The notes: a model not told the origin generated them from the sequence alone. Shown: positions 7,899 to 16,822, counted from the stretch's first letter. The stretch: DNA of 64,000 nucleotides from Infirmifilum lucidum (GCF_014876775.1 NZ_CP062310.1:1155699-1219698), one strand, 5' to 3'. Translations and numbers: made by a program.

Positions 7899-8260
7899 GG
7901 ACACGGCCCAACATGTTATCGTGGTGAAGAGTACTCCCGGTGCCGATGGATGAGGGGAACTTACCCTGCGGATTCCCCCCGGTAGTGCATGCGCAAAGGC
8001 CCCGAACCCCGTCTTCTTAGTGTTACACCCCTGAGAGCGTACGGTTCGAGCACTGGGGAGAAGCTCAGGCGGTTTGGTAATCATCACCTCTCAGTGTCGC
8101 AGGTGTTCATCAGCGCCGAGATGAAAGTGCTAGCCTCTAGCTAAATTCTTTTCCAGCCTCGTACTCCGAGAGAGGATGAGGCCCGAATAACGCTCTAGCT
8201 TGTTGCGGGAGCTAGAAGGAAAGGCTTAAGCTTTTTATCACATTTAACAACGAATAACAC
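7899..8260. other. gene-free GC-rich interval with stem-forming segments; possible unidentified ncRNA
   Basis: No open frame here looks coding. The part before ~8140 is GC-rich and can form stems: GGGGAA (7954-7959) with TTCCCC (7973-7978), flanked by CCGG at 7937-7940 and 7979-7982; and CCTGAG (8030-8035) with CTCAGG (8064-8069). Farther on, CTAGCT (8195-8200) pairs with AGCTAG (8210-8215). A TATA-like AAGTATAAGG ends the TatD gene, about 25 bases upstream. I found none of the conserved cores of SRP RNA, RNase P RNA, tRNA or a complete C/D-box RNA. The interval could be a structured RNA, an untranslated region or eroded sequence. Confidence 0.3.
8231..8239 (+). promoter_or_regulatory. TATA box of the PAC2 gene
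   Basis: CTTTTTATC is centred 26 bases upstream of the GTG start at 8261, the spacing expected for an archaeal leaderless transcript. Confidence 0.5.
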
Positions 8261-9037
8261 GTGTATACGATTGAAAATAGAGGGTACAAAGTATTCATCT
8301 ACAAAGACGTGAGGCTGAGACAGGGGGTACTCGTACAGGGGTTGCCAGGAATAGGGCTCGTCGGCAAAATCGCGGTGGACTACATAGTCGACACGCTTGG
8401 ACTTGAGAAAGTTGCTGAACTGATTGGCCCGGGCTTGCTCCTGCCCGTTGGGAATGCGGGGGTATTCGTTGACCAGGCAGGCGTGCTAAGGCCCCCCTCG
8501 TACAAGTTCTACCTGTACACTGGCGAGGAAAGGGACGTACTCTTCCTGACAAGCGAGGTTCAACCAGTCAACTGGGCGCAGTACGACGTCGCAGAGTGCG
8601 TCTTAGACTTCTTCACCTCGATAGGCGGGAAGACTGTAGTCGGCGTGTGCGGGACGAGCTCTGACACACCTTCAGTGGAGGTGGTTTACGCCATCGCCAA
8701 CACCGGCCGTGCACAGGAGCTCGAGTCTCTTGGGCTAAAAAAGAGCGCCGGCGGTACAATAACCGGTGCATGCGGCCTCCTCCCTGCACTTGCGGCGCTA
8801 CGGGGGTTAGAAGGCTTCGTCATAATGGGTAGCACGCATACTCCAGAGCCAAACCTCGCCTCTTCCAGGGAAGTAGTTAGAGTCCTCGCGAGCCTTCTGA
8901 AGATCACTATAGGCCTAGAAGGCCTAGACAGGCTGATACAGGAGGAGAAGACAAGAGAGGAGGAGTTGCGAAGGGAACTGGAGAGGATAGAGCGGGCCGA
9001 AGAGAAAAAGGAAGGCCTGCCAAGCTGGTACGTCTAG
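8261..9037 (+). CDS. PAC2-family proteasome-assembly chaperone with C-terminal HbYX motif
   Basis: 258 residues. The N-terminal PAC2 signature is clear in VLVQGLPGIGLVGKIAVDYI (about residues 25-44), with GVCGTSSDTPSV and GACGLLPALAALRGLEG farther on. A long charged helix, likely coiled-coil (about 225-252), ends in Trp-Tyr-Val. This fits the hydrophobic-Tyr-any (HbYX) tail by which archaeal PbaB and proteasomal ATPases dock on the 20S alpha-ring. The protein probably helps assemble or activate the proteasome; that role is inferred from Pyrococcus PbaA/PbaB. No proteasome subunit gene lies nearby. Confidence 0.85.
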   Translation: MYTIENRGYKVFIYKDVRLRQGVLVQGLPGIGLVGKIAVDYIVDTLGLEKVAELIGPGLLLPVGNAGVFVDQAGVLRPPSYKFYLYTGEERDVLFLTSEVQPVNWAQYDVAECVLDFFTSIGGKTVVGVCGTSSDTPSVEVVYAIANTGRAQELESLGLKKSAGGTITGACGLLPALAALRGLEGFVIMGSTHTPEPNLASSREVVRVLASLLKITIGLEGLDRLIQEEKTREEELRRELERIERAEEKKEGLPSWYV

Positions 9038-9351
9038 AAATAGCCTACAACCTCCCAGTCATCTTCCGAGAAAACCCCTTTAACTACAGACTCGAATTCC
9101 CGCCACGCGTGCTCGAGCTTCTCGTCGCCGCGCGTATGCTCCATGAGTTTGCGCCAGTCTTCCCAGCCATCGAAAAGGTATACTTCCAAGAACTCAACCT
9201 CCCCCATGTTTTCGCGTACTAGGGTGTACTTCCTAAATGCTACGTTGTACGACAGCATGCGAGTATCCATCTCGCGAACGAGGCTAATCACTTCCCCAAG
9301 CTTTTCCGGCTCTACCCTGTAGCGGAACGTCTTCGCATACATCAACGCCAC
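9034..9351 (-). CDS. conserved small protein, possible dimeric alpha/beta-barrel (ABM-like)
   Basis: 105 residues, no signal peptide or membrane segment. The beta-alpha-beta-beta-alpha-beta rhythm, with an initial YAKTFRYRVEP strand, a long helix, the LEVYLFDGWEDWRKLMEH region and a second amphipathic helix, resembles the ferredoxin-like dimeric barrels of the antibiotic-monooxygenase/NIPSNAP type. I do not recognise a specific family and assign no function. The 3' end overlaps the PAC2 gene by 4 bases. The start faces the DUF4129 gene across a short AT-rich divergent promoter region. Confidence 0.65.
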   Translation of the reverse strand: MALMYAKTFRYRVEPEKLGEVISLVREMDTRMLSYNVAFRKYTLVRENMGEVEFLEVYLFDGWEDWRKLMEHTRGDEKLEHAWREFESVVKGVFSEDDWEVVGYF

Positions 9352-9413
9352 TCACGGTAATTTCGTTTAAATACCTATTGAGGCATTTTGAAACGAGTGA
9401 GCTACTAGTGGGG

Positions 9414-10298
9414 ATGAAAGAAGTACTGCTGGTGGCAACACTCACGGCTATGGTGCTTGCGGCATCGTACCATGAACCCCGGGAAGTCTACCTGCCAAGT
9501 GTAAGTGAGCAGGACGCTTTCTCCCTGATTTTTACCGGTTTTGTGCTTTTCTTCGCATTAACTACGTTTATAGCCAGGCACGAGATTGCGGGCGTACTTA
9601 GAGAGCTCTTCCAGGGAGGCAGGGGGAGGGCTAAGGCCAGGAAAACAGATTTTGTGTACTCGCTCATCTTCAACTTGGTGATACTTTTAGCAGTCTTTCT
9701 TCTATTCAGAAGAGGTGTCCGCGACCAGGAAGCAAGTGTTACCCAGTATCAGGTGCTTCAGCCTAACTCTTCGACGGTTCCAACTTACAGCTCCACTGGC
9801 GGGTACTTTAATACTACCCTCTCCTCAGCACCTACCTCAGTGAATAGCCTCGTATACCCCTACGTGCAATGGATAGTCCTCGCCCTTATTGCATTTGCAC
9901 TTACCTCTGTGGCTTTAGCCCTCGTGCACAACCCCAAGAGGCCACAAGACACAGCATCGGAAACCCGGGAGGCTCTTACGCATGCACTCGCTGAATCCAG
10001 GCGGGCTCTAAAGATGACAAGGTCTAGCGCCGAGGTTAGGCGAGCAATAGTTGAACTCTACAACTCGTTCTGCCAGGCCTTGAGGAGGAAGCACGTCGAG
10101 GCATCCGCGGAAATGACAGCCCGTGAAATCATGCACCTCTCCATTAACCTGATACCCGGTATTCCCCAGAAGCCTTTAGAAGACTTGACGTACCTCTTTG
10201 AAAAAGCTCTCTACAGCAACCATCCCATGGGCCAGGAGGATCGGAACCGCGCCGAGAAGGCGCTGACGGAACTCATCGACTTCCTGGGGGCTGTTTAA
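9414..10298 (+). CDS. membrane protein with C-terminal DUF4129 domain
   Basis: About 294 residues from ATG 9414 (GTG 9408 or TTG 9378 possible; TATA-like TTTAAATA at 9366-9373). Hydrophobic segments at the N-terminus, ~40-60, ~80-100 and ~155-180 surround a Ser/Thr-rich extracytoplasmic loop. The cytoplasmic C-terminal ~120 residues, with IVELYNSFCQALRRK and TAREI, match DUF4129, a domain usually found with MoxR ATPases, DUF58 proteins and transglutaminases. It abuts the next gene with a one-base overlap, so this is the first gene of the operon ending at 13273. Likely an envelope-associated scaffold; activity unknown. Confidence 0.75.
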   Translation: MKEVLLVATLTAMVLAASYHEPREVYLPSVSEQDAFSLIFTGFVLFFALTTFIARHEIAGVLRELFQGGRGRAKARKTDFVYSLIFNLVILLAVFLLFRRGVRDQEASVTQYQVLQPNSSTVPTYSSTGGYFNTTLSSAPTSVNSLVYPYVQWIVLALIAFALTSVALALVHNPKRPQDTASETREALTHALAESRRALKMTRSSAEVRRAIVELYNSFCQALRRKHVEASAEMTAREIMHLSINLIPGIPQKPLEDLTYLFEKALYSNHPMGQEDRNRAEKALTELIDFLGAV

Positions 10299-10603
10299 TG
10301 GCAATAAGAAAAGGTATACTCATAGCACTATCGCTTGGGATGCTCTGCTCGGCCGGCGCCTACGACCTGTACTCCATACCGATAGCCTGGGGGCTCATGT
10401 GGGTATTCTCCTTGTTGTTAGCCACCATAGTCACTCTGCGTATAGTCGCCAAGCTGGTGAGCAGTGTAAGCCGTAGCCCTGCTAGCAGGGCTCAGGGAGA
10501 CGAATACCAGGGGCTCGTATTTGAAGTCGAGGAAGCATTGGGTAAGGGCCAGGAGCCCTCACTCCAGGCTCTCAGGAGGAGGGTTTTCTCAGTCACTCAA
10601 TAA
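10298..10603 (+). CDS. small two-helix membrane protein in the MoxR/DUF58 operon
   Basis: 101 residues: two membrane helices (about 6-23 and 31-53), then a charged cytoplasmic tail. ATG at 10298 overlaps the upstream stop by one base, indicating translational coupling. I do not recognise a named family. Its position suggests it is a subunit or partner of the DUF4129/MoxR/DUF58 membrane assembly. Its stop codon lies inside the AT-rich TATA box used by the downstream MoxR gene. Confidence 0.7.
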   Translation: MAIRKGILIALSLGMLCSAGAYDLYSIPIAWGLMWVFSLLLATIVTLRIVAKLVSSVSRSPASRAQGDEYQGLVFEVEEALGKGQEPSLQALRRRVFSVTQ

Positions 10604-10610
10604 ATATTTA
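10601..10610 (+). promoter_or_regulatory. TATA box of the MoxR gene, overlapping the upstream stop codon
   Basis: TAAATATTTA is centred about 32 bases before the ATG at 10638. It shows that moxR can be transcribed on its own, separately from the two membrane-protein genes upstream. Confidence 0.5.
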
Positions 10611-10637
10611 CTACCTCTAGTTCAAAGAGTTGAGAAA

Positions 10638-11585
10638 ATGTCTGACTCTACGCGCTTCGAGAGGCTATTTGCCGAGCTCGAAAAAGCCATCGTTGGTAAA
10701 AGAAGCGTTATTGAAAAGCTCCTAGTCACGCTCCTCTCCCAGGGCCACATCCTGATTGAGGACTACCCGGGGATGGCGAAGACTCTCCTAGCTTCGTCCT
10801 TCGCGAAGGCTGTCGGCCTCGAGTTCCGCAGAGTCCAGTTCACTCCAGACCTCCTTCCCTCTGACATAACGGGGAGCTACGTGTACGATGCCAAAGCAGG
10901 CGAGTTCAGGCTCCGGAGGGGCCCCGTCTTTACGAACATTCTCCTAGCAGACGAGATCAATAGAGCTCCCCCCAAGACGCAGAGTGCCCTCCTGGAGGCT
11001 ATGCAGGAGAGGCAGGTCACAATAGACGGGACGACAATATCCCTGGATGAGCCATTCATCGTCATTGCTACTTTAAACCCGATCGAACTAGAGGGGACAT
11101 ACCCATTGCCAGAGGCCCAGCTTGACCGTTTTCTCATGAAGGTTAGGATGGGGTACCCTAGCTTCGAGGAGGAGAAGCTGATCCTGAAGAAGCGCATTGA
11201 GCGGAAGGCCGATAGGCCGGAGATAAGTAGAGTGATGTCGCGGGACGAGGTTCTCGCCCTCCAGAGAGAGGTTGAAAATGTGTACGTTGACGAGAGCGTC
11301 ATAGAATACATTGTCAGGATAGTTTCGAACACAAGGCAACTGAAGGAAGTCGAAGTCGGCGTTAGCCCGAGGGGGGCGGAGGCCCTCATGAAAGCGTCCA
11401 GGGCGCTTGCCTTCATTCGCGGTAGAGACTACGTGATACCGGATGACGTTAAGGAGCTAGCAGTCCCTGTTCTCGCGCACAGGTTAGTACTCAAGGTAGA
11501 GAGCATTGCTAGGGGCTTTACGGCCGAAGAACTAATTAACCGTGTCTTAGAGAGGACTGAGGTTCCGAAGGAGATAAGGGGCTAG
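10638..11585 (+). CDS. MoxR-family AAA+ ATPase
   Basis: 315 residues from the ATG at 10638; the frame is open further upstream but the leaderless spacing and family length favour this start. Walker A is the MoxR form DYPGMAKT (42-49), Walker B ILLADEIN (101-108), followed by the AMQERQVTIDG loop typical of MoxR. The C-terminal lid helical domain covers ~215-310. MoxR proteins act as chaperone-like ATPases that mature or insert cofactors into partner complexes, usually with DUF58/VWA proteins, which here follow directly (4-base gap). Confidence 0.92.
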   Translation: MSDSTRFERLFAELEKAIVGKRSVIEKLLVTLLSQGHILIEDYPGMAKTLLASSFAKAVGLEFRRVQFTPDLLPSDITGSYVYDAKAGEFRLRRGPVFTNILLADEINRAPPKTQSALLEAMQERQVTIDGTTISLDEPFIVIATLNPIELEGTYPLPEAQLDRFLMKVRMGYPSFEEEKLILKKRIERKADRPEISRVMSRDEVLALQREVENVYVDESVIEYIVRIVSNTRQLKEVEVGVSPRGAEALMKASRALAFIRGRDYVIPDDVKELAVPVLAHRLVLKVESIARGFTAEELINRVLERTEVPKEIRG

Positions 11586-11589
11586 AGGC

Positions 11590-12810
11590 GTGTTGTCGGC
11601 GAAAGGCTGGGCCACGCTGGTCTCTACGCTTGTCATACTATCTCTCAGTATAGCCGTCCAGAAGTGGAACCTCCTCATATTCACTCTACCCCTACTATAC
11701 CCCCTCGTTCTCGGCAGACGGCAGGCACCCATCAGCCCAGGACAAGTTGTCGTGCAACGGAGAGTTTCACGGTCGAGGCTTATAGAGGGCGAGGAGTTCT
11801 CAGTAGAAGTCACGGTAGGAAATGCCTCTCAGTCAACACTGATACTGGGCATAAAAGACGAGTTGGCAGAGCCCCTGAGACTCGTAGAAGGGTCTAACAA
11901 GGGTTTAGTTATTTTAAAGCCTGGCGAGCTCAAGAAACTTGTTTACCGGGTGACGTCCACAAAGCGCGGGCACTATGCTGTCGGCCCTACCCGAATTGAA
12001 GCGTACGACCCTTTCCTCATCTGGAGAGAGCCGGTGCTCACGTATGAGCCGGACGAAGTCGTCTTCCTCCCTCGCGTGGTGAAAGGGTACAGGATGAGCT
12101 TAAGTGCACTCTACACGATTCCGAGGCCAGGCGAAATAGCCTCTAAGAGCCCAGGAGAGGGCGGCGACTTCCTAGAGGTCAGAGAAGCCCAGGACAAGGT
12201 TCTACGCCGCGTGAACTGGAAGGCTACCGCTAAGACCCAGAAGTGGATGGTGAATGTCTTTGAGTCCGGGAGGCTTACAAACGTGCTCTTAGTCCTGGAC
12301 GTTAGTGGTAAGAGACTCCTTGGCAGAGAGGTAGAAAGCTACACAGACTCCTTAGTTAGGCTGGCTGCATCTATAGCTTTCAGCCTGTTGACCGCAGGGC
12401 ATAGAGTCTCCCTGCTCGTCGTCGGGAACTACCGAGACTGGGTTAAGCCTGGATCCGGGAAGAGGCATCTACTTAGGCTTTTATCGGCCCTCGCCGACGT
12501 AAAGCACCTTCCAACGAGACAAATAATCGACTACAGCGAGGTTTTCAAGAGAATATCACACGTGCTCTCTCCAGTAGGCTCTTCCGTCATCGTGATCTCG
12601 CCCTTTACCGAGGAAGAGGCTCTTAGCATTATCTCCACGGCCGAGAAAATGGGCTATAGCGTGACCTGCGTTGCTGTTAACCCGTTCGCCGGCCCGAGGC
12701 TTCGGCACATGCGGGCAAGCGCCCTCCTGTCAGACGTATGGATGCAGGGCATTCTAGAGACACTCCCGCGTAGGGGGAGGAGAGTAGTAGTGGTGGAGCC
12801 TCATGAGTGA
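11590..12810 (+). CDS. DUF58 / VWA-like protein
   Basis: 406 residues, GTG start. Two N-terminal hydrophobic helices (about 7-22 and 28-41) precede a beta-rich extracytoplasmic or peripheral domain. The DUF58 signature is RRVNWKATAKTQKWMVNVFE (206-225). After it comes a VWA-like fold beginning NVLLVLDVSG (231-240), which keeps a DxSG metal-site motif. DUF58 proteins are the standard partners of MoxR ATPases. It overlaps the following membrane-protein gene by 8 bases. Confidence 0.88.
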   Translation: MLSAKGWATLVSTLVILSLSIAVQKWNLLIFTLPLLYPLVLGRRQAPISPGQVVVQRRVSRSRLIEGEEFSVEVTVGNASQSTLILGIKDELAEPLRLVEGSNKGLVILKPGELKKLVYRVTSTKRGHYAVGPTRIEAYDPFLIWREPVLTYEPDEVVFLPRVVKGYRMSLSALYTIPRPGEIASKSPGEGGDFLEVREAQDKVLRRVNWKATAKTQKWMVNVFESGRLTNVLLVLDVSGKRLLGREVESYTDSLVRLAASIAFSLLTAGHRVSLLVVGNYRDWVKPGSGKRHLLRLLSALADVKHLPTRQIIDYSEVFKRISHVLSPVGSSVIVISPFTEEEALSIISTAEKMGYSVTCVAVNPFAGPRLRHMRASALLSDVWMQGILETLPRRGRRVVVVEPHE

Positions 12811-13273
12811 GAAAGACGTGTTAGCCATCGCATTGCTCCTGCTCTTCGTGCTCGCAGTACTCTTCTTACAGCTCCCCGTGGCCTATAAGGCTACACTTGT
12901 CGTACTCCTAGCACTGGCATCTGTAGGCTACTCGACGTCGAGAGAGGACGTTATAGAGGTCTCAGCCTCTGCGATGTATCTGCTACTGGTCACTCTAGTG
13001 GCTTTTGACCAGCTAGGCGCAGTCCAGGCCATGTTCATAGCCCTTCTCCTATTGCTGTTGCGGGACTCGCTGGAGATACTGACTAAGGGGGCTCTGTCGG
13101 GTACGCGCTACATTCTAGGCTGGTATACGCCCTTCTACTTTGCCCTGCTACTGATACCCTTGGCTTGGCCGTGGCTCCATCTATTACCGCGAAAAATACC
13201 GGCAGTACTGCTCGGCGCGACAATTTTAGTAATCCTCTACGTCGTTCACAACGCTACTACTGAACGCCCTTGA
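12803..13273 (+). CDS. small polytopic membrane protein, last gene of the MoxR/DUF58 operon
   Basis: 156 residues, nearly all hydrophobic, with about six short membrane segments starting at residue 6. No catalytic motif is visible and I do not recognise the family. The 8-base overlap with the DUF58 gene makes coupled translation likely. Its last 17 bases overlap the convergent adk gene. Confidence 0.7.
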   Translation: MSEKDVLAIALLLLFVLAVLFLQLPVAYKATLVVLLALASVGYSTSREDVIEVSASAMYLLLVTLVAFDQLGAVQAMFIALLLLLLRDSLEILTKGALSGTRYILGWYTPFYFALLLIPLAWPWLHLLPRKIPAVLLGATILVILYVVHNATTERP

Positions 13274-13904
13274 AGCGTTTCTCTAGGATCTCTAGGACTC
13301 TGGGGATTACTACTGGAGCCTGCTCGCTTGCGTCTACAGTTACAAGCCTGTCCCTTTCCTCGTAGAACTGTATGATTGGGGCGAACTGCTCACGAAAGAC
13401 CCTCAGTCTCTCTTTAACCACCTCTGGCTGGTCGTCACGCCTCACGATAAGCGCTCCCCCGCACTTATCGCAGACCCCTGGAACCTTGGGAGGCATGTAC
13501 TTCACGTGGTATATTGCCCCGCACACAGAGCATACTCTGCGGCCGCTCAGCCTCTCTATTATGACTTCTTCTCTGGCAACAAAGTTTAGAACTAAGTCCG
13601 GCCTGGCGAACTCCTCGAGTGTGAGTGCCTGCGGGAGTGTCCGGGGGAAGCCGTCCAGTATAAAACCCCGCTTGCAGTCTTCCTCCTGCAACCTCCTCTT
13701 TACGACCTCGATTACGAGGTCGTCCGGGACTAGAAGGCCCCTATCCATGTACTCTTTTACGCGCGCTCCCAGCTCGCTCCCCTTCTTGATCTCTTCCCGG
13801 AAAATATCCCCAGTAGATATGTGCGGGATGCCGTACTTCTCCCTCACGGCTTGCGCGTACGTCCCCTTCCCCACCCCTGGAGGACCTATAAATACAAGTT
13901 TCAT
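13257..13904 (-). CDS. adk: adenylate kinase, zinc-LID type
   Basis: 215 residues. P-loop GPPGVGKGT at 7-15, NMP-binding THISTGD-like region (HISTGDIFR, ~28-36), and DGFPRT at ~84-89. The LID carries four cysteines, C125, C128, C145 and C148, forming a zinc site. This is the bacterial-type AMP kinase (2 ADP = ATP + AMP), not the short trimeric archaeal form; crenarchaea such as Thermofilum may carry either. Its 3' end overlaps the membrane-protein gene of the MoxR operon. Confidence 0.93.
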   Translation of the reverse strand: MKLVFIGPPGVGKGTYAQAVREKYGIPHISTGDIFREEIKKGSELGARVKEYMDRGLLVPDDLVIEVVKRRLQEEDCKRGFILDGFPRTLPQALTLEEFARPDLVLNFVAREEVIIERLSGRRVCSVCGAIYHVKYMPPKVPGVCDKCGGALIVRRDDQPEVVKERLRVFREQFAPIIQFYEERDRLVTVDASEQAPVVIPRVLEILEKRFKGVQ

Positions 13905-14007
13905 CCTCCCACCAGCTCTTTCTAGGTGCGTAATATTTTTAAAGCTTGGTTAAGCCGGAGCCTTATATCCCTGTCTATCTATCTTCACGGGCTTTTTCAG
14001 TTAAAAA

Positions 14008-14015
14008 TTTATTTA
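14008..14015 (+). promoter_or_regulatory. TATA box of tldD
   Basis: TTTATTTA within a longer A/T run is centred about 31 bases upstream of the ATG at 14043, matching leaderless spacing seen elsewhere in the window. Confidence 0.5.
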
Positions 14016-14042
14016 CCTACTAGTCATGGTTTTTTGACTAAA

Positions 14043-15491
14043 ATGCCATGGAACTACGAAGATCTCGTTCTGAAAGCACTGGACATAGGGTCTAGTCTCG
14101 GCGCCCAGTACGTGGAGGCCAGGTACCACAGGCACGCGAGGAGTAGTATCTTCTCGAGGAACGGGGAAGTCATTGGGGCGGAGTCCTCCGTTGCGGAAGG
14201 GATAGCTGTAAGGGTAATTGCGGGAGGCGCGCTCGGGTTCTCCTCTACGAACCTACTCACGGACGAAGGGGTTCGAAAGGCAGTTGAAGACGCTGTGAAA
14301 AAAGCACGGTCCCACGGCAAGCTGATGAAAAGGCCCATCGAGTTCTCCCATGAGAGGCTCGGAAGAGTAACGTACGAGGTCAACGAGGCGAAGCCCTTTG
14401 GGAATGTTACAGTCGAGGAAAAAGTCTCATACTTGTCTGACCTGTGGAAGCACGTTAGCTCGTCTACCTCAGCAGCGCGCGTAGCGACGCTGACGACGTG
14501 GATGGGTGAGAGCACGGAGGAGAAGATAGTCGCGAACACGGATGGAGCGTTCATAAGGAGCAGGATCCCGCGCCTCTCCATAGGATATAACATTGTAGTG
14601 ACTCTACCCGCGAAGGGGACTATTCAGCGCTTCTTCTCGCATGGGGCGTCAGGCGGCTACGAGCTCCTAAGCAAGTGGAACGTTATCGGCTACCTCCCAG
14701 GTGACGCTAAGACTTTCGAGAAGATAATACTCGAGGCCAAGTCGCCGCCCACGGACAGACCCATAGACGTGGTAGTAGGGAGCGAGATCGTAGGGCTAAT
14801 GGTTCACGAGAGCTGCGGCCACCCGAGCGAGGCTGACAGGATACTCGGCCGTGAAGCCGCGCAAGCTGGGAAGAGCTTCATCAAGCCCAATATGCTGGGC
14901 GAGAAGATTGGCAGCGAGTACGCCACGGTGATCGACGACCCCACGATACCGGGCAGCAACGGCTTTTACCTCTACGATGACGAGGGCGTCCCAGCACGCC
15001 CGAGGTACCTCTACAAGGAAGGCAGGATCAACGAGTTCCTGCACAACAGGTGGACAGCCCGGCTCTTCGGGGTGAACAGCAACGCCGCGTCCAGGGCGAT
15101 GAACCACGAGTCCGAGCCCATCATCAGGATGGCGAACACGTACTTCAAGCCAGGCGACTACACATTCGATGAGTTGCTTGAAGGAGTCAAGTTCGGCGTG
15201 TACATCAAGAGCTACATGGAGTGGAACATCGACGACGAGCGGTGGAGTCAGAGGTACGGCGGCCTGGAGGCCTACCTCATCGAAAACGGCGAGTTGAAAG
15301 GTCTTGTGAGGAACCCTGTCCTGGAGCTCACGACGAGGACATTCTACAGCAGTGTTGACGCGGCCGACAAAAACCTGGAGTTCTACGCCGGCACTTGCGG
15401 TAAGGGCGAGCCGATGCAGGGCGTCCCCGTCTGGTTCGGAGGCCCAAACGTTAGGATACGTAATGTTATGTTAAGGGTGATCGCGCAATGA
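14043..15491 (+). CDS. tldD: TldD metalloprotease subunit
   Basis: 482 residues from ATG 14043; the frame is open to 13926 but the TATA box at 14008 and family length support the internal start. The zinc-binding HExxxH is HESCGH (255-260). The C-terminal Cys-containing GTCGKGEPMQG and the PVWFGGP region are family hallmarks. TldD pairs with TldE/PmbA to form a heterodimeric protease that degrades small peptides or trims modified peptides. The partner gene overlaps by 4 bases (ATGA). Confidence 0.93.
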   Translation: MPWNYEDLVLKALDIGSSLGAQYVEARYHRHARSSIFSRNGEVIGAESSVAEGIAVRVIAGGALGFSSTNLLTDEGVRKAVEDAVKKARSHGKLMKRPIEFSHERLGRVTYEVNEAKPFGNVTVEEKVSYLSDLWKHVSSSTSAARVATLTTWMGESTEEKIVANTDGAFIRSRIPRLSIGYNIVVTLPAKGTIQRFFSHGASGGYELLSKWNVIGYLPGDAKTFEKIILEAKSPPTDRPIDVVVGSEIVGLMVHESCGHPSEADRILGREAAQAGKSFIKPNMLGEKIGSEYATVIDDPTIPGSNGFYLYDDEGVPARPRYLYKEGRINEFLHNRWTARLFGVNSNAASRAMNHESEPIIRMANTYFKPGDYTFDELLEGVKFGVYIKSYMEWNIDDERWSQRYGGLEAYLIENGELKGLVRNPVLELTTRTFYSSVDAADKNLEFYAGTCGKGEPMQGVPVWFGGPNVRIRNVMLRVIAQ

Positions 15492-16822
15492 GCCAGTTAG
15501 TGGAGATCGGGAGGAAGGTTAAGGAGAGGGCCCTTTCAATAGGCTTCGAGGAAGTTGCCGTGAGCGTGTCTTCGAGCAACAGTGTAATGGTCAAGTTCGC
15601 AAATAGTGAGCCTAGCGTTGTCCAGAACTGGGCTTCCCTCGAGATAAACGTTTACGTTGCCAAGAACCAGAGAATCCTCGGGACAAGCGCTCCCGTTAGC
15701 TCTCTAGAGGACGCTTACAAAATCCTCGAAAACCTCTACAACATGCACTCGCGGCTGCCGCCAAGCATGCTCTACGCCCCCCTTCCCGAGCCCGGGAAAC
15801 CATCTCCACTTCAAGGCCTAGTAGACAAAAAACTTGTCGAAGCCGTGAGTGATCCCTCGGGCATATCGGAAGCTGTAGTTGAGGCTGTAAACCGCTACAA
15901 AATAGACTACTTCGCGGGAATGCTGCAAGTCTCACACGACAAAAAAGCGCTGGTTACGAGCAAGAGTGCGGAGCTCCAGGAGGAGTCGACATACATTAAA
16001 ATGTATATACGGGCATTCGCAGGCGAGGGCTCTGGGCAGTGGTCCCTGGGCTCTAGAAGGCTTGACATCAGGAGGATCGAAGAAGTCGCCGAAACTGCTG
16101 CGGACTTCGCCTACCGCTCCAGGGCTCAGGAAGACGTCCCTCCCGGGAGGTACAATATACTCCTCTCGCCGATGGTCGCCGGCAACCTGCTAAACTACGT
16201 AGCTGAAATGGCTCTAGCCCACAGCGTCCTCATGGGGAGCTCCATCTTCATGAATAAACAGCCTGGAGACAGAGTCGCCTCCGAAGTTTTCACGCTCGAG
16301 GACGCCCCAAACCTTGTAGAACTCCCCGGATCCACGTCGTTCGACGACGAGGGGGTTCCGACGTACAACAAGCCGATAATAGAGAAGGGCGTACTTAAGA
16401 CGTTGCTTCACAACACGAAGACAGCTACAAAATTCGGCGCTAAGACAACGGGTAACGCGGGGCTAGTGTTCCCGAGGTTATGGGCACTTAATGTCCCGCG
16501 CGGCGACTACAAGTTCGAGGAGCTCCTCGAAGAGATGAAGAACGGCCTCATTGTCACCAACAACTGGTACACAAGGCTCCAGAACTACGTGGAGGGAACT
16601 TTCTCCACAATAACACGTGACGCAATATTTATAGTAAAGGACGGGGAAATCGCGGGGGCCGCGAGGAAACTTAGGATTGCGGACTCGTTTCCAAGACTAC
16701 TCCAAAACATTGTAGCGCTCGGAGACACGCCCTACGACATGTACTGGTGGGAGGTGGACGTACCGACGCGCACGCCATACCTCCTCGTAAAAGACCTTGG
16801 GACATCGAAGCATACGGCCTAA
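15488..16822 (+). CDS. tldE: TldE/PmbA protease partner subunit
   Basis: 444 residues. It shares the overall TldD/PmbA fold, including the FDDEGVPT and NTKTATKFGAKTTGNAG regions in the C-terminal half, but lacks the HExxxH motif, as expected for the non-catalytic partner. The start overlaps the tldD stop, ensuring equal synthesis. The complex probably acts in the cytoplasm on peptides from proteasomal breakdown or import. Three bases separate it from the convergent surface-protein gene. Confidence 0.92.
   Translation: MSQLVEIGRKVKERALSIGFEEVAVSVSSSNSVMVKFANSEPSVVQNWASLEINVYVAKNQRILGTSAPVSSLEDAYKILENLYNMHSRLPPSMLYAPLPEPGKPSPLQGLVDKKLVEAVSDPSGISEAVVEAVNRYKIDYFAGMLQVSHDKKALVTSKSAELQEESTYIKMYIRAFAGEGSGQWSLGSRRLDIRRIEEVAETAADFAYRSRAQEDVPPGRYNILLSPMVAGNLLNYVAEMALAHSVLMGSSIFMNKQPGDRVASEVFTLEDAPNLVELPGSTSFDDEGVPTYNKPIIEKGVLKTLLHNTKTATKFGAKTTGNAGLVFPRLWALNVPRGDYKFEELLEEMKNGLIVTNNWYTRLQNYVEGTFSTITRDAIFIVKDGEIAGAARKLRIADSFPRLLQNIVALGDTPYDMYWWEVDVPTRTPYLLVKDLGTSKHTA

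Noticed and set aside
7710-8087. 125-codon minus-strand frame over the tatD end
   Set aside because: Overlaps a clear TatD coding end, no conserved motif, and covers GC-rich stem-forming sequence.
8060-8090. Possible C/D-box RNA on the minus strand
   Set aside because: A GGTGATGA box (8081-8088) and a CTGA (8065-8068) occur with reasonable spacing, but no matching C' or final D box follows, so the RNA is incomplete.
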